Source of the DNA: Clostridia bacterium | Lineage (GTDB): Bacteria; Bacillota; Clostridia; Oscillospirales; UBA644 | Assembly (NCBI GenBank): GCA_017427285.1 | Contig: JAFRTE010000043.1 | Coordinates: 1-64,000 of the forward strand | Reading direction: 5' to 3' | DNA: 64,000 bases | Made by a program: the position numbers and the translations under genes | The notes under the pieces: generated by a model | What the model was told of the DNA's origin: nothing | The model's input: only the letters and a program-made list of their open reading frames with translations | Database searches by the model: none | In this document: piece by piece, positions 7,662 through 16,036 of the stretch | How the letters are laid out: each line of letters begins with the position of its first letter | Position numbering within the stretch: the stretch's first letter is position 1

Positions 7662-10220
7662 TCAGTATTTCAGCTTCAGAATGCACTTGCCCGTTATTCC
7701 CGAAAGGGTCACGCATTCATTTTCCGGCATATTTTCGCGCTCGGAGTTTGTCGCAACTTCGATACTGATGTCGTTTTCGCCCGAACGGAGCAAATTTGAG
7801 ATTTCGAAACGGTATTCGGGAACTATCTGTATGCCCGCGCTTATACCGTTTACAAAAAGCTCGACTCCCTCGTGGGCGTCCGTTAACGACAAAAGAGCAC
7901 GTGACGGAGCTGTTTTTATATCTACTTTCCGTTCATACTTTGCAAATCCGGAAAAATGGGGCATTTCTGCTGCGAGACTGTCGGGCAGAGAAACCGATTT
8001 TTCATCTTTGAAATCGGGATAATCGATCGAACGGCATATGCTGCGTTTCCAGCCGTCGTTAAGAGATATTTCTTCGCCGTCAAACGGTTCCGGAAGAAAA
8101 TCTTTTTCGGAGGGCGTGTATCCGAAAAGGACGATAACGCTGTGAAGCGGCTCTGCGGTGAAATAAAGACGGGTTTTATCTCCGTTTTTCTCCGACTTAA
8201 TGCGTCTCAGTCCGTTTTCCCATGCGTCGTATATCATGCACTCGCCTTTCGACGGTACGTCGGCATAGCCCTGCCAGATTTCTTTTCCCTCATTGACGAA
8301 CATATAAATACCATATTCGCCGGAGACGTGAAGCACGCGCAAATCGGGATTTTCGGGGTAAATATTTACGGATTTCAAGCCGAGATTTTCAAGCTTTTCC
8401 GGAATATCCCACGGGTTTACGGTATTCGCGTCAAATACCTTTACGCCGTTTTTTTCAAGAGACGGTATCGCATTTTCAACGCACGGCGCGCGGAACTCGC
8501 ATGACGGAAGGATAAACGATCTGTATTTTCTGCCGTTTACACATAGACCGTCTGAGAGATCCGTATCATAACGTTCGGGTCTTGAAAAGACGTCTGCGGG
8601 AATGAAGTCGTAAGCGATCTGTTTTCTTGCAAGGGGCTCCGCAACATCTTCCGGAGGCGCGCATCTTCCCATCCAGTCGCTTTCCGCGGCGTATAAAACA
8701 GCCGCTTCGGGAACGGGATTTCCCGTTTTGAGAAGCGTGACAACGCGGTTCATATAAAGCATAAGTTTGCCGAAATGCTTAAACTGCGGGTCGTTGCCGT
8801 GATTGTAAAAATGCGGGGGACAGTCGTGGTCAGGGTATTTGCAGAGCGAAAACGCATGCGGAACGAAATGATTGATATTTCTTACAAGGCAGTGATCCGC
8901 AACGTATTTTTCGAGCCGAACGCCCTCTTTCCAGCCGTAAGCGCCGAATATTTCGCACATGCTGTTGCCGTGCTTTGCGGGGTCGATCGCCGCCTGCGAA
9001 GCCGCAAGAGCGGCAAGTCCGAAATGATTGAAGCGACCGCAGCGTTTTTCGGTGTCTATTTCGCCCTGTGGGACAATCTGTCCGCTTATTACGTCAATTC
9101 CCGACATATCCTGCCCGCCGAGACCGCGAAAATAATGTCCGAGGCTCGGTCCGGTGCGCGTATGATGATTGTTGTCTTCGATAAGATGACCGATATACTC
9201 TACGCCGTGGTCTCTGCACCATCCGCCAACCTGTTCTGAGAAATTGCGCTCGACGAGCGACGTTACCGCATCCATATACTCAAGACGGACTTTCGCCGCG
9301 GCATTCTGATCGAAATCTCTGTCCCATATAAGCGGCATAAGAGAGATCCATTTTTCCCCAAGGCGTTTTTCCATTTCTTTCGTAACGTCGCTGCCCCACG
9401 CCTGGTCTTCGAGCTGCCAGATGGGTATTCCCGTTTCGTAAAGGTGTCCGTTGCCGAGTTCCGGTTCGTCGGAGAAAAAGCCCGCGATCGTTTTTCCGAA
9501 ATCCGCGGAATAGTGCTGCCAGAATTTTTCGTGGACAGCGTCGATCAAAATGCGGCACGACTCTGCGGACGTCATATTGATAAACTGCCGCCGTGCGCCG
9601 CGGTTTCGGGTCAGATAAAGGATATAAAGAGTCCATTCCCCTTCGGGAACACGGAATGAAAACGAACCGCTGTCTGCTTTATCGCTGAAATCCATTATCC
9701 CGTCGGGCAAAACGCCGTTTTTTCGGACTGCAACTATACCGATAAGTCGGTCGTCGTAATAAACGCGTTTGTTTCTGTGCTCAACGTCGTAGCGTTCCAT
9801 ATCGTTTCTGGGAACGAACGGCGGAAGCTTGCGTAAACCGGTTACGTCTACGGTCATTTCCGAACCCGCCGCGGCGCAGGGGAGCGTTCTGTAAAAAAGG
9901 CACTGACGGCAAAGCTCCTCGGGGGCGTCTGCCATTTTGCCGTCGGCAAAACCCGTCGGGAAATGACTGTCGTCAAGTATCCAGACCTTCATACCGAGAG
10001 CTCTCGCCTCTTCGAGTATAACATCCATATCGTGCCACCACTTCGGACCGGCAAAATCGGGGTGCGGACGGCTCTCCACGCAGACTGCGCCTATATTTGC
10101 AGAGTGTATCGCGCGCATATAGTCGCGCGTTACGTCGTCGTCCTCGCCGTGAAGCCATAAAAACGGAAGGATATAATTATCGTATCCGCCCTGTAAAAGA
10201 TAATCGACAGTATTTTTCAT
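7662..10220 (-). CDS. Large GH106-like glycosidase (alpha-L-rhamnosidase-related)
   Basis: 852 residues, no signal peptide. The N-terminal barrel has blocks recalling GH106-type rhamnosidases: a start like ILPFLWLHGEDDD, then ESRPHPDFAGPKWWHDMD, then LGMKVWILDDSHFPTGFADG. An acidic pair appears in FFSDEPELG and a further block in GHLIEDNNHH. The last ~150 residues form a galactose-binding-like jelly roll (FAKYERKVDI ... VELFVNG). It is the first gene of the operon, 27 nt ahead of the GH2 gene, and carries GAGGAT as ribosome binding site. The pair may remove terminal sugars in sequence from a plant or host glycan. The exact family and substrate are inferred from motif resemblance only. Confidence 0.55.
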   Translation of the reverse strand: MKNTVDYLLQGGYDNYILPFLWLHGEDDDVTRDYMRAIHSANIGAVCVESRPHPDFAGPKWWHDMDVILEEARALGMKVWILDDSHFPTGFADGKMADAPEELCRQCLFYRTLPCAAAGSEMTVDVTGLRKLPPFVPRNDMERYDVEHRNKRVYYDDRLIGIVAVRKNGVLPDGIMDFSDKADSGSFSFRVPEGEWTLYILYLTRNRGARRQFINMTSAESCRILIDAVHEKFWQHYSADFGKTIAGFFSDEPELGNGHLYETGIPIWQLEDQAWGSDVTKEMEKRLGEKWISLMPLIWDRDFDQNAAAKVRLEYMDAVTSLVERNFSEQVGGWCRDHGVEYIGHLIEDNNHHTRTGPSLGHYFRGLGGQDMSGIDVISGQIVPQGEIDTEKRCGRFNHFGLAALAASQAAIDPAKHGNSMCEIFGAYGWKEGVRLEKYVADHCLVRNINHFVPHAFSLCKYPDHDCPPHFYNHGNDPQFKHFGKLMLYMNRVVTLLKTGNPVPEAAVLYAAESDWMGRCAPPEDVAEPLARKQIAYDFIPADVFSRPERYDTDLSDGLCVNGRKYRSFILPSCEFRAPCVENAIPSLEKNGVKVFDANTVNPWDIPEKLENLGLKSVNIYPENPDLRVLHVSGEYGIYMFVNEGKEIWQGYADVPSKGECMIYDAWENGLRRIKSEKNGDKTRLYFTAEPLHSVIVLFGYTPSEKDFLPEPFDGEEISLNDGWKRSICRSIDYPDFKDEKSVSLPDSLAAEMPHFSGFAKYERKVDIKTAPSRALLSLTDAHEGVELFVNGISAGIQIVPEYRFEISNLLRSGENDISIEVATNSERENMPENECVTLSGITGKCILKLKY

Positions 10221-10256
10221 TAAAGTATCCTCGCAAAAATCTGAAAATATAGCATT

Positions 10257-10285
10257 ATTATATCATTTATAAACTGAGCTGTCAA
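10257..10285 (-). promoter_or_regulatory. Perfect consensus sigma-A promoter of the glycosidase operon
   Basis: Read on the minus strand: TTGACA (10285-10280), 17-nt spacer, TATAAT (10262-10257), about 37 nt before the start codon. Both hexamers match consensus exactly. Confidence 0.85.
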
Positions 10286-10315
10286 GATAAAAACGGCTGT
10301 TTTCCTCCGTAAAGA

Positions 10316-10349
10316 CATAAAAATATCCTTCCGTTTTCGGGAAGGATAT
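10316..10349 (-). terminator. Terminator downstream of nfnB
   Basis: On the minus strand ATATCCTTCC pairs with GGAAGGATAT around CGAAAAC, followed by a T4 run (TTTTATG). It closes the nfnA-nfnB transcript before the divergent glycosidase promoter. Confidence 0.8.
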
Positions 10350-10367
10350 AAGGATATTATTAAAAAA

Positions 10368-11756
10368 TTACAGTAGGCCCTGAATTTTTTTATTGATAGC
10401 CGCGGCGGCTTTCTTGCCTGCGCCCATTGCGAGAATGACAGTTGCGGCGCCCGTTACGGCGTCGCCGCCGGCGTAGACGTTTTCTCTCGAGGTTTCACCG
10501 TTTTCGTCAACTACGATACCGCCCTTCGGCGTTGTTTCAAGTCCGTTTGTGGTGGACTTTATGAGCGGATTTGGCGACGTGCCGATAGCCATGATAACGC
10601 AGTCAAGGGGAATTTCGAATTCCGAGCCATGTTTTTCTATCGGACGTCTGCGTCCGGAAGCGTCGGGTTCGCCGAGGGTCATTTCAACGCATCTTATACC
10701 GGAAACCGTTTTACCGTCTTCCGAAAGGATCTCGGTGGGGTTTGTGAGAAGTCTGAAAACGATGCCTTCCTCTTTTGCGTGCTCTACCTCCTCCGCTCTT
10801 GCGGGCAGTTCTTCCTCGCTGCGTCTGTATATAATATAAACTTCTTTTGCGCCGAGACGTTTCGCGCATCTTGCGGCGTCCATCGCAACGTTTCCGCCGC
10901 CTACGACCGCTACTTTTTCAGCTCTCATCACGGGCGTTTCGGAATTATCCCTGTACGCCTTCATGAGATTTATGCGGGTAAGAAACTCGTTTGCGGAATA
11001 TACGCCGTTAAGCCCTTCGCCGGGGATATTCATAAAGTTTGGCAGCCCTGCGCCCGAACCGATAAAGATCGCTTCGAAGCCCTGGGTAATAAGCTCGTCG
11101 ACCGTCAATGTTTTGCCTATGACAACGTTTGTTTCTATTTTTACTCCGAGCGCTTTCAGTCCGTCAACTTCTTTCGATACGATATCTTTGGGAAGACGGA
11201 ATTCGGGGATGCCGTATACAAGCACCCCCCCTGCGGTGTGAAGCGCCTCAAAGACGGTAACGTCATAGCCTTTTTTTGCAAGATCTACCGCGCACGTAAG
11301 ACCCGAAGGACCCGAACCGATAACGGCAACCTTATGTCCGTTTTTTGCGGGCGCCGTTCTGTTTTCGGTCGGCAGTGAATTGTGGCGGTCGGCTACGAAT
11401 CTTTCGAGACGGCCTATTCCTACCGGCTCTCCCTTAATACCCCTTACGCAGTATTTTTCACACTGAGACTCCTGCGGGCATACCCTTCCGCATACTGCCG
11501 GGAGCGAACTTGAAAGCGAAATGATTTCATACGCCTTTTCAAAATTACCCGCAGCGGTTTCTTTGATAAAATCGGGTATTCGTATCGCAACGGGACATCC
11601 CTGTGTGCACGGTCTGTTTTTGCAGTTGAGACAGCGCGCCGCCTCGTCGAGGGCCTGCTCCTCCGTATAGCCGAGAGCGACCTCTTTGAAGTTTTTATTT
11701 CTTACTTCCGGTTCCTGAGAAGGCATCGGATTTTTTTTGAGAGACATATTCGGCAT
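10368..11756 (-). CDS. nfnB: NADH-dependent ferredoxin:NADP+ oxidoreductase large subunit (GltD/GltA-like)
   Basis: About 462 residues, the size of characterised NfnB/NfnL. The N-terminal domain carries eight Cys (42, 45, 50, 54 and 89, 93, 99, 103) for two [4Fe-4S] clusters. An FAD-binding GSGPSG follows at 147-152 and an NADPH-binding GGGNVAMDAAR near 290. Alone it would be called the small subunit of glutamate synthase. The NfnA partner directly upstream, and the absence of a glutamate synthase large subunit, favour the electron-bifurcating NfnAB complex, which couples NADH and reduced ferredoxin to NADP+ reduction. A GTG at 11765 is in frame, but GAGGTG sits at good distance only for the ATG at 11756. 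Confidence 0.8.
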   Translation of the reverse strand: MPNMSLKKNPMPSQEPEVRNKNFKEVALGYTEEQALDEAARCLNCKNRPCTQGCPVAIRIPDFIKETAAGNFEKAYEIISLSSSLPAVCGRVCPQESQCEKYCVRGIKGEPVGIGRLERFVADRHNSLPTENRTAPAKNGHKVAVIGSGPSGLTCAVDLAKKGYDVTVFEALHTAGGVLVYGIPEFRLPKDIVSKEVDGLKALGVKIETNVVIGKTLTVDELITQGFEAIFIGSGAGLPNFMNIPGEGLNGVYSANEFLTRINLMKAYRDNSETPVMRAEKVAVVGGGNVAMDAARCAKRLGAKEVYIIYRRSEEELPARAEEVEHAKEEGIVFRLLTNPTEILSEDGKTVSGIRCVEMTLGEPDASGRRRPIEKHGSEFEIPLDCVIMAIGTSPNPLIKSTTNGLETTPKGGIVVDENGETSRENVYAGGDAVTGAATVILAMGAGKKAAAAINKKIQGLL

Positions 11757-11766
11757 GGCTGACACC

Positions 11767-12594
11767 TCACTTTGTGTTCAAAAGCCGACAGGCTTTTTCC
11801 CGTTCGAATTCTTTATACATGGTATTTCTGCGCATCGCCTCGTCAAAATCAACTTCGTGACCGTTGAAATCCGGGCCGTCAACGCACGCAAATTTCATCT
11901 TTCCTCCGACCGTAAGACGGCATCCGCCGCACATGCCCGTACCGTCGATCATGATCGGGTTCATGCTCACAACGGTTTTTATGCCGTACTGTTCGGTGAG
12001 CTTGCATACGAATTTCATCATTACAAGCGGGCCTATCGCTATTACCTCGTCGTATTCCGCGCCGCTTTCTATGAGCTTTTTCAGCGCATCCGTAACGAGA
12101 CCTTTTTCGCCGTAAGAGCCGTCGTCCGTCATGATCACGAGATTGTCGCTCGCCGCTCTGAATTCGTCCTCAAGAAAAACGAGATCCCTGTTTCTGAAAC
12201 CGACGATAAAATCTACGGACGCGCCGAGGTTCGTCAGTTTTTTTGCAACGGGATACGCTATCGCGCACCCTACCCCTCCCCCGACAACGGCAACTTTTTT
12301 AAGTCCCTCCGTTTCGGTCGGTCTGCCGAGCGGTCCGGCAACGTCGCATATAAAACCTCCCTCGGGAATAGCGTTCAATTCTGCCGTGGTGGCGCCGACG
12401 ATCTGGACTATAACGGTAACCGTGCCTGCTTCGCGGTCAAAATCGGAAATCGTAAGCGGAATACGTTCGCTTTCAGAATTCGGTCTTAAGATCACAAACT
12501 GCCCAGGCTCCGCTTTTTTTGCTATAAGGGGAGCTTCGAAGGTAAAAAGCGTTACAGTGGGATTCAGCGAACGTTTCAAAATTATTTTATTCAT
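11767..12594 (-). CDS. nfnA: NADH-dependent ferredoxin:NADP+ oxidoreductase small subunit (PyrK-like)
   Basis: 275 residues, as in known NfnA/NfnS. It has an N-terminal ferredoxin-reductase-like FAD domain, an NAD-binding GGGVGC at 105-110, and a C-terminal [2Fe-2S] motif with Cys222, Cys225 and Cys237 in GMCGGCRL...KFACVDGP. It ends about 10 nt before the nfnB start, so the two are co-translated. In Clostridia the complex balances NADH, NADPH and ferredoxin pools; with the Rnf complex in this same window the cell can exchange electrons among all three carriers. AGGAAGG precedes the ATG. Confidence 0.82.
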   Translation of the reverse strand: MNKIILKRSLNPTVTLFTFEAPLIAKKAEPGQFVILRPNSESERIPLTISDFDREAGTVTVIVQIVGATTAELNAIPEGGFICDVAGPLGRPTETEGLKKVAVVGGGVGCAIAYPVAKKLTNLGASVDFIVGFRNRDLVFLEDEFRAASDNLVIMTDDGSYGEKGLVTDALKKLIESGAEYDEVIAIGPLVMMKFVCKLTEQYGIKTVVSMNPIMIDGTGMCGGCRLTVGGKMKFACVDGPDFNGHEVDFDEAMRRNTMYKEFEREKACRLLNTK

Positions 12595-12618
12595 ATAAGA
12601 CCTTCCTTCCGGACATTT

Positions 12619-13503
12619 TCACTGATCGTTCAGTTCGTTTATCGTATCAAAGATTTTACGCGCGGCTGCTTTCTGCGCGTCAGTCGTTGCCGCAAACGGA
12701 TGTCTGCATCCGAAAGAATCGATTCCGTAAAGAGTCAATACCTCTTTTAAAGTCTGATAAATACCCGCTTTGAGCAGCATATCTGTAACGGTGTTTATCT
12801 TTTTCTGCGCGGCAAGAGCGGACGGGATATCATTTTTGCGGCAGTTTTCAAAAACTTCTTTGCCCCAGCTGCCTATAATGTTGTATGTACTTCCGATCGC
12901 TCCGTCCGTACCGAGTACGGCTGCGGAAAGGAGAGCTTCGTCTACGCCCGAGAAGATGATTTTATCGGGGAACGCCGTTCTTACACGTTCAAGGAAAAAG
13001 TAATCCTGAGCGGAATTTTTAACGCCGATAATATTTCCGTGAGAAAACAGCTTTTCAAAATCCGCCATCGAAAGCGAAACGGAGGTTAAAACGGGAATAT
13101 TGTAAACGACAAGGGGGAGCTTCGATCTATCAGCAAGTCTGAGGTAGTAATCAACTACCTCGCTGTTTGTAAACTTATAGTAAAACGGGGTCACGGCGGA
13201 AACCGCGTCGTATCCGTTTTCGGCCACAAGAGATGCGAGTTCGTAAACCTCTTCGGCAACGTTAGAGCCGATATGCGCTATAAGCGATACTCTGCCGTTT
13301 GCGGCTTTTGCAACGGACGAGAGCACTTCTTTTTTCCGAGAGTGGCTCATAAGAAAGTTTTCGCCCGTGCTTCCGCAGACGTAAAGACCGTCCGCGGCGC
13401 AGTTATTTATAACGTGATCGACAAGTTTTGCGATAGCGCCGGTATCGGGATCGCCGTTTTTGTCAAAAAGCGTTAATAGCGCGGGATATATGCCTTTATT
13501 CAT
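12619..13503 (-). CDS. nanA: N-acetylneuraminate lyase-type aldolase (DapA/NanA superfamily)
   Basis: 294 residues, close to NanA of E. coli (297). The barrel carries GSTGE at 44-48, catalytic Tyr134 in VVYNIP and the Schiff-base Lys162 in GVKNSAQD. The blocks TPFYYKFT and LPLVVYNIPVLTSVSLS are closer to sialic acid lyases than to dihydrodipicolinate synthases. The expected reaction is cleavage of N-acetylneuraminate to N-acetylmannosamine and pyruvate. The frame extends upstream to 13572, but that part overlaps the promoter; the ATG at 13503 follows GGAGG. No other sialic acid genes are adjacent, although a BadF-type amino-sugar kinase lies 2.5 kb away on the other strand. Confidence 0.75.
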   Translation of the reverse strand: MNKGIYPALLTLFDKNGDPDTGAIAKLVDHVINNCAADGLYVCGSTGENFLMSHSRKKEVLSSVAKAANGRVSLIAHIGSNVAEEVYELASLVAENGYDAVSAVTPFYYKFTNSEVVDYYLRLADRSKLPLVVYNIPVLTSVSLSMADFEKLFSHGNIIGVKNSAQDYFFLERVRTAFPDKIIFSGVDEALLSAAVLGTDGAIGSTYNIIGSWGKEVFENCRKNDIPSALAAQKKINTVTDMLLKAGIYQTLKEVLTLYGIDSFGCRHPFAATTDAQKAAARKIFDTINELNDQ

Positions 13504-13543
13504 GAAAATATCCTCCGAAAACCGTATTTCATCAGTATAGTTT

Positions 13544-13572
13544 ATTTTAGCACAAAAATGCCTAAAAGTCAA
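13544..13572 (-). promoter_or_regulatory. Promoter of the nanA-type gene
   Basis: Minus strand TTGACT (13572-13567), 17-nt spacer, TAAAAT (13549-13544). The sequence TTTTTGTGC directly before the -10 recurs in the promoter at 15904-15932. Confidence 0.7.
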
Positions 13573-13573
13573 C

Positions 13574-13598
13574 AGCCGTCCGCTATAAACGGACAGCC
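13574..13598 (-). terminator. Weak hairpin after the acyl-CoA synthetase gene
   Basis: GGCTGTCCG and CGGACGGCT form a 9-bp stem with wobble pairs around a 7-nt loop on the minus strand. The T tract that follows is interrupted (GTTGACTTTT), so termination is uncertain. Confidence 0.35.
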
Positions 13599-13607
13599 GA
13601 AAGACTT

Positions 13608-15254
13608 TTATTCTGCTTTTTCGTTTCTTATCTGAACGCGTCTGATCTTACCGCTGATAGTCTTGGGTAGTTCGTCAACGAATTCTACCACTCTCGGATA
13701 TTTGTACGGAGCGGTGAGACGCTTTACATGGTTCTGTATCTCTTTTACAAGCTCGTCGGACGCCTTGTTTTTGTATTCTTTCGTAAGAATTATCGTTGCC
13801 TTTACCGCCTGACCCCTGATCGGGTCGGGTACGGCGGTTACGGCGCACTCCATAACGGCGGGATGCTCCATAAGAACGCTTTCGATTTCAAAAGGACCGA
13901 TACGGTAGCCAGAACTTTTGATAAGATCGTCTGTTCTTCCTACATACCAGAAATAACCGTCCTCATCGCACCACGCCATATCACCGGTGTGATACAGACT
14001 GTCATGCCATACGGCGTCGGTTTTTGCCTTGTCGTTAAAATATCCGATAAACATGCCGAGCGGACGTCCGTTATCGGTCTTTAAACATATCTCCCCTACC
14101 GCGCCGGGTTTGACCTTATTGCCGTTTTCGTCGGCTATGATCATATCGTACTGCGGCGTGGGCTTGCCCATCGAGCCGGGTTTGGGAGTCATCCCCACAA
14201 GATTTGCAACCGTGAGGGCCGTTTCGGTCTGACCGAAACCTTCCATAAGGGAAATACCCGTAATTTCCTTGAATTTATTGAAAACCTCGGGATTGAGCGC
14301 TTCGCCTGCGATCGTTGCGTATTTGAGGGAGCTCAGATCGAATTTGGACATATCCGCCTTTATGAAAAAGCGGTAAATCGTGGGAGGAGCGCAGAAAGTG
14401 GTGATTTTGTATTTTTCCACCATCGAAAGGACAGCGTTGCCGTCGAATTTATCGAAATCGTAAGTGAAGACCGGGGCTTCGCAAAGCCACTGTCCGTAAA
14501 GTTTTCCCCAGACCGCTTTTCCCCATCCCGTATCGGCGATGGTGAGGTGAAGGCCGTCGGGGTCTACGTTGTGCCAGTATTTTGCGGTAACGATATGTCC
14601 TATCGGATACGTGTAATCGTGCACCGCCGCTTTCGGATAGCCGGAAGTTCCGCTTGTAAAATACATTATCATCGGATCTTCGTTTTTGGTCGGGATGCGG
14701 GCAAAAAATTCGGGATATTCCGCGATTTTTTTGTCGAAATCATACCATCCTTCGGGCGTGTTGCCTACCGCGATCCTGATTTTGAGAGAGGGCGATTCGA
14801 GAAGCGACGCGTCAACGTGAGAAGTGACCTCTCCGTCGCCTGTACAGACGATCGCCTTTACACCGGCCGCATTGAAGCGGTAAACGTAATCCTTCTTAGT
14901 CAGAAGGTGCGTTGCGGGAACGACTATCGCTCCGATTTTATGAAGAGCGACTATCGATATCCAGAATTGGTAATGCCGCTTCAAAACAAGCATTACCCTG
15001 TCGCCTTTTTTAATTCCTATATCGGTAAAAAAGCCGGCTGCCGCCGAAGAAAGGCGCATCATATCGCCGAAAGTGAACCTTTTTTCCTCTCCGTCGTTCG
15101 ATACCCAGAGCATGGCGAGCTTATCGGGCTTTGTTTTTCCGAGTTCATCAACAACGTCGTAGCCGAAATTGAAGTCGATATCGGGTTTCATTTCAAAACG
15201 TTCGAGATGTCCGTTTGCGTCAAAATATTCGTTTACAAATTTACTGTATAGCAT
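13608..15254 (-). CDS. AMP-forming acyl-CoA synthetase
   Basis: About 548 residues of the ANL adenylation superfamily. The ATP/phosphate loop TSGTSGYPKA is followed by YHTGDMAWCDEDGY, the hinge GRTDDLIKSSGYRIGPFEIE and the C-terminal catalytic Lys in PKTISGKIRR. It should activate a carboxylic acid to its CoA thioester through an acyl-adenylate. Overall it resembles acetyl/medium-chain acyl-CoA synthetases encoded next to XRE-cupin regulators in Clostridia. A TTG at 15287 would add 11 residues but has no ribosome binding site, so the ATG at 15254 is preferred. It is transcribed with the regulator 43 nt upstream. Acid specificity cannot be read from sequence. Confidence 0.8.
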   Translation of the reverse strand: MLYSKFVNEYFDANGHLERFEMKPDIDFNFGYDVVDELGKTKPDKLAMLWVSNDGEEKRFTFGDMMRLSSAAAGFFTDIGIKKGDRVMLVLKRHYQFWISIVALHKIGAIVVPATHLLTKKDYVYRFNAAGVKAIVCTGDGEVTSHVDASLLESPSLKIRIAVGNTPEGWYDFDKKIAEYPEFFARIPTKNEDPMIMYFTSGTSGYPKAAVHDYTYPIGHIVTAKYWHNVDPDGLHLTIADTGWGKAVWGKLYGQWLCEAPVFTYDFDKFDGNAVLSMVEKYKITTFCAPPTIYRFFIKADMSKFDLSSLKYATIAGEALNPEVFNKFKEITGISLMEGFGQTETALTVANLVGMTPKPGSMGKPTPQYDMIIADENGNKVKPGAVGEICLKTDNGRPLGMFIGYFNDKAKTDAVWHDSLYHTGDMAWCDEDGYFWYVGRTDDLIKSSGYRIGPFEIESVLMEHPAVMECAVTAVPDPIRGQAVKATIILTKEYKNKASDELVKEIQNHVKRLTAPYKYPRVVEFVDELPKTISGKIRRVQIRNEKAE

Positions 15255-15297
15255 AATCCAACCTGTTTCCTTTGCCTTTCGCTTCAAAAGCGATTTA

Positions 15298-15867
15298 TCA
15301 GTTTTTTCCGATAACTACGGCAATAAAGGTGCAGTCTTCTCCGTTTATGGCTATCATTCCGTGTCCGTGCGCGCTGTTGTAGTATATGCTGTCGCCGGGT
15401 TTAAGATACTCTATATGATCTTCAAGACGGACTTTCAGAGTGCCTGACAAAACGTAGTCAAACTCCTGTCCTTCATGAAACGAAAGCGCGATCTCGCTGT
15501 TCTGAGCATCTTCGTCGTATTTTGCGGTAACAAGAAACGGTTCGCTTATCTTATCTTTGATAAAAGGAGCGAGGTGCTGATATTTAAAGCCCTTTCTGCG
15601 TTCGATGGGAAGACCTTCCCCCGAACGTGTGACGGAATAAAAAGAAAGCGTGGGTTTATCGCCGGTTATAAGTTCCGTGATATCGACGCCGAAATGTTTC
15701 GAACATTTATAAAGAAAAGTAAATGAAAAATCGATATCACCTGTTTCGTGAGCTATGTAGTCCTCCTCTGTCGTGTCGCATACGCGCGCCATTTCGTCGG
15801 TCGGTATATCAAGTATCATCCGCAGGCCGCGGATTCGCTCCGCTATCGCTCTTACATGTTCGTTCAT
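15298..15867 (-). CDS. XRE-family transcriptional regulator with cupin sensor domain
   Basis: 189 residues. An N-terminal helix-turn-helix (about residues 8-65, with the LRMILDIPTDEMARVCDTTE pattern) is followed by a cupin_2 beta barrel (about 110-185, HEGQEFDYVLSGTLKVRLED ... LKPGDSIYYNSAHGHGM). Such proteins bind DNA through the HTH and a small ligand in the cupin. It is the promoter-proximal gene of a two-gene operon with the acyl-CoA synthetase, so local control of that operon in response to an acid or acyl-CoA is a reasonable inference. A near-consensus promoter is present, and the ATG is preceded by GGGAGG. Confidence 0.85.
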   Translation of the reverse strand: MNEHVRAIAERIRGLRMILDIPTDEMARVCDTTEEDYIAHETGDIDFSFTFLYKCSKHFGVDITELITGDKPTLSFYSVTRSGEGLPIERRKGFKYQHLAPFIKDKISEPFLVTAKYDEDAQNSEIALSFHEGQEFDYVLSGTLKVRLEDHIEYLKPGDSIYYNSAHGHGMIAINGEDCTFIAVVIGKN

Positions 15868-15903
15868 CTGACTGCGAACCTCCCTTGTTGAAAAATTTTT
15901 ACC

Positions 15904-15932
15904 ATATTAGCACAAAAAAGCGATTTTGTCAA
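15904..15932 (-). promoter_or_regulatory. Promoter of the XRE-cupin/acyl-CoA synthetase operon
   Basis: Minus strand TTGACA (15932-15927), 17-nt spacer ending TTTTTTGTGC, TAATAT (15909-15904). It is divergent from the promoter at 15954, leaving 21 nt between the two -35 boxes, so one regulator could affect both. Confidence 0.75.
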
Positions 15933-15953
15933 TAGATTTTATTTGACGGGTAC

Positions 15954-15982
15954 TTGAAAATAATGCGGAAAACTGCTATAAT
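15954..15982 (+). promoter_or_regulatory. Promoter of the BadF-type kinase gene
   Basis: TTGAAA at 15954-15959, 17-nt spacer, TATAAT at 15977-15982, about 54 nt before the start codon. Confidence 0.75.
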
Positions 15983-16036
15983 ATATAATGAACGGATATT
16001 TGGCCGTATATCTTTTGCGTTACGGAGGACGGACCG

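Noticed and set aside
13504-13572. 23-residue N-terminal extension of the nanA-type gene
   Set aside because: It overlaps the -10 and -35 boxes, and a proper ribosome binding site and family-length product support the start at 13503.
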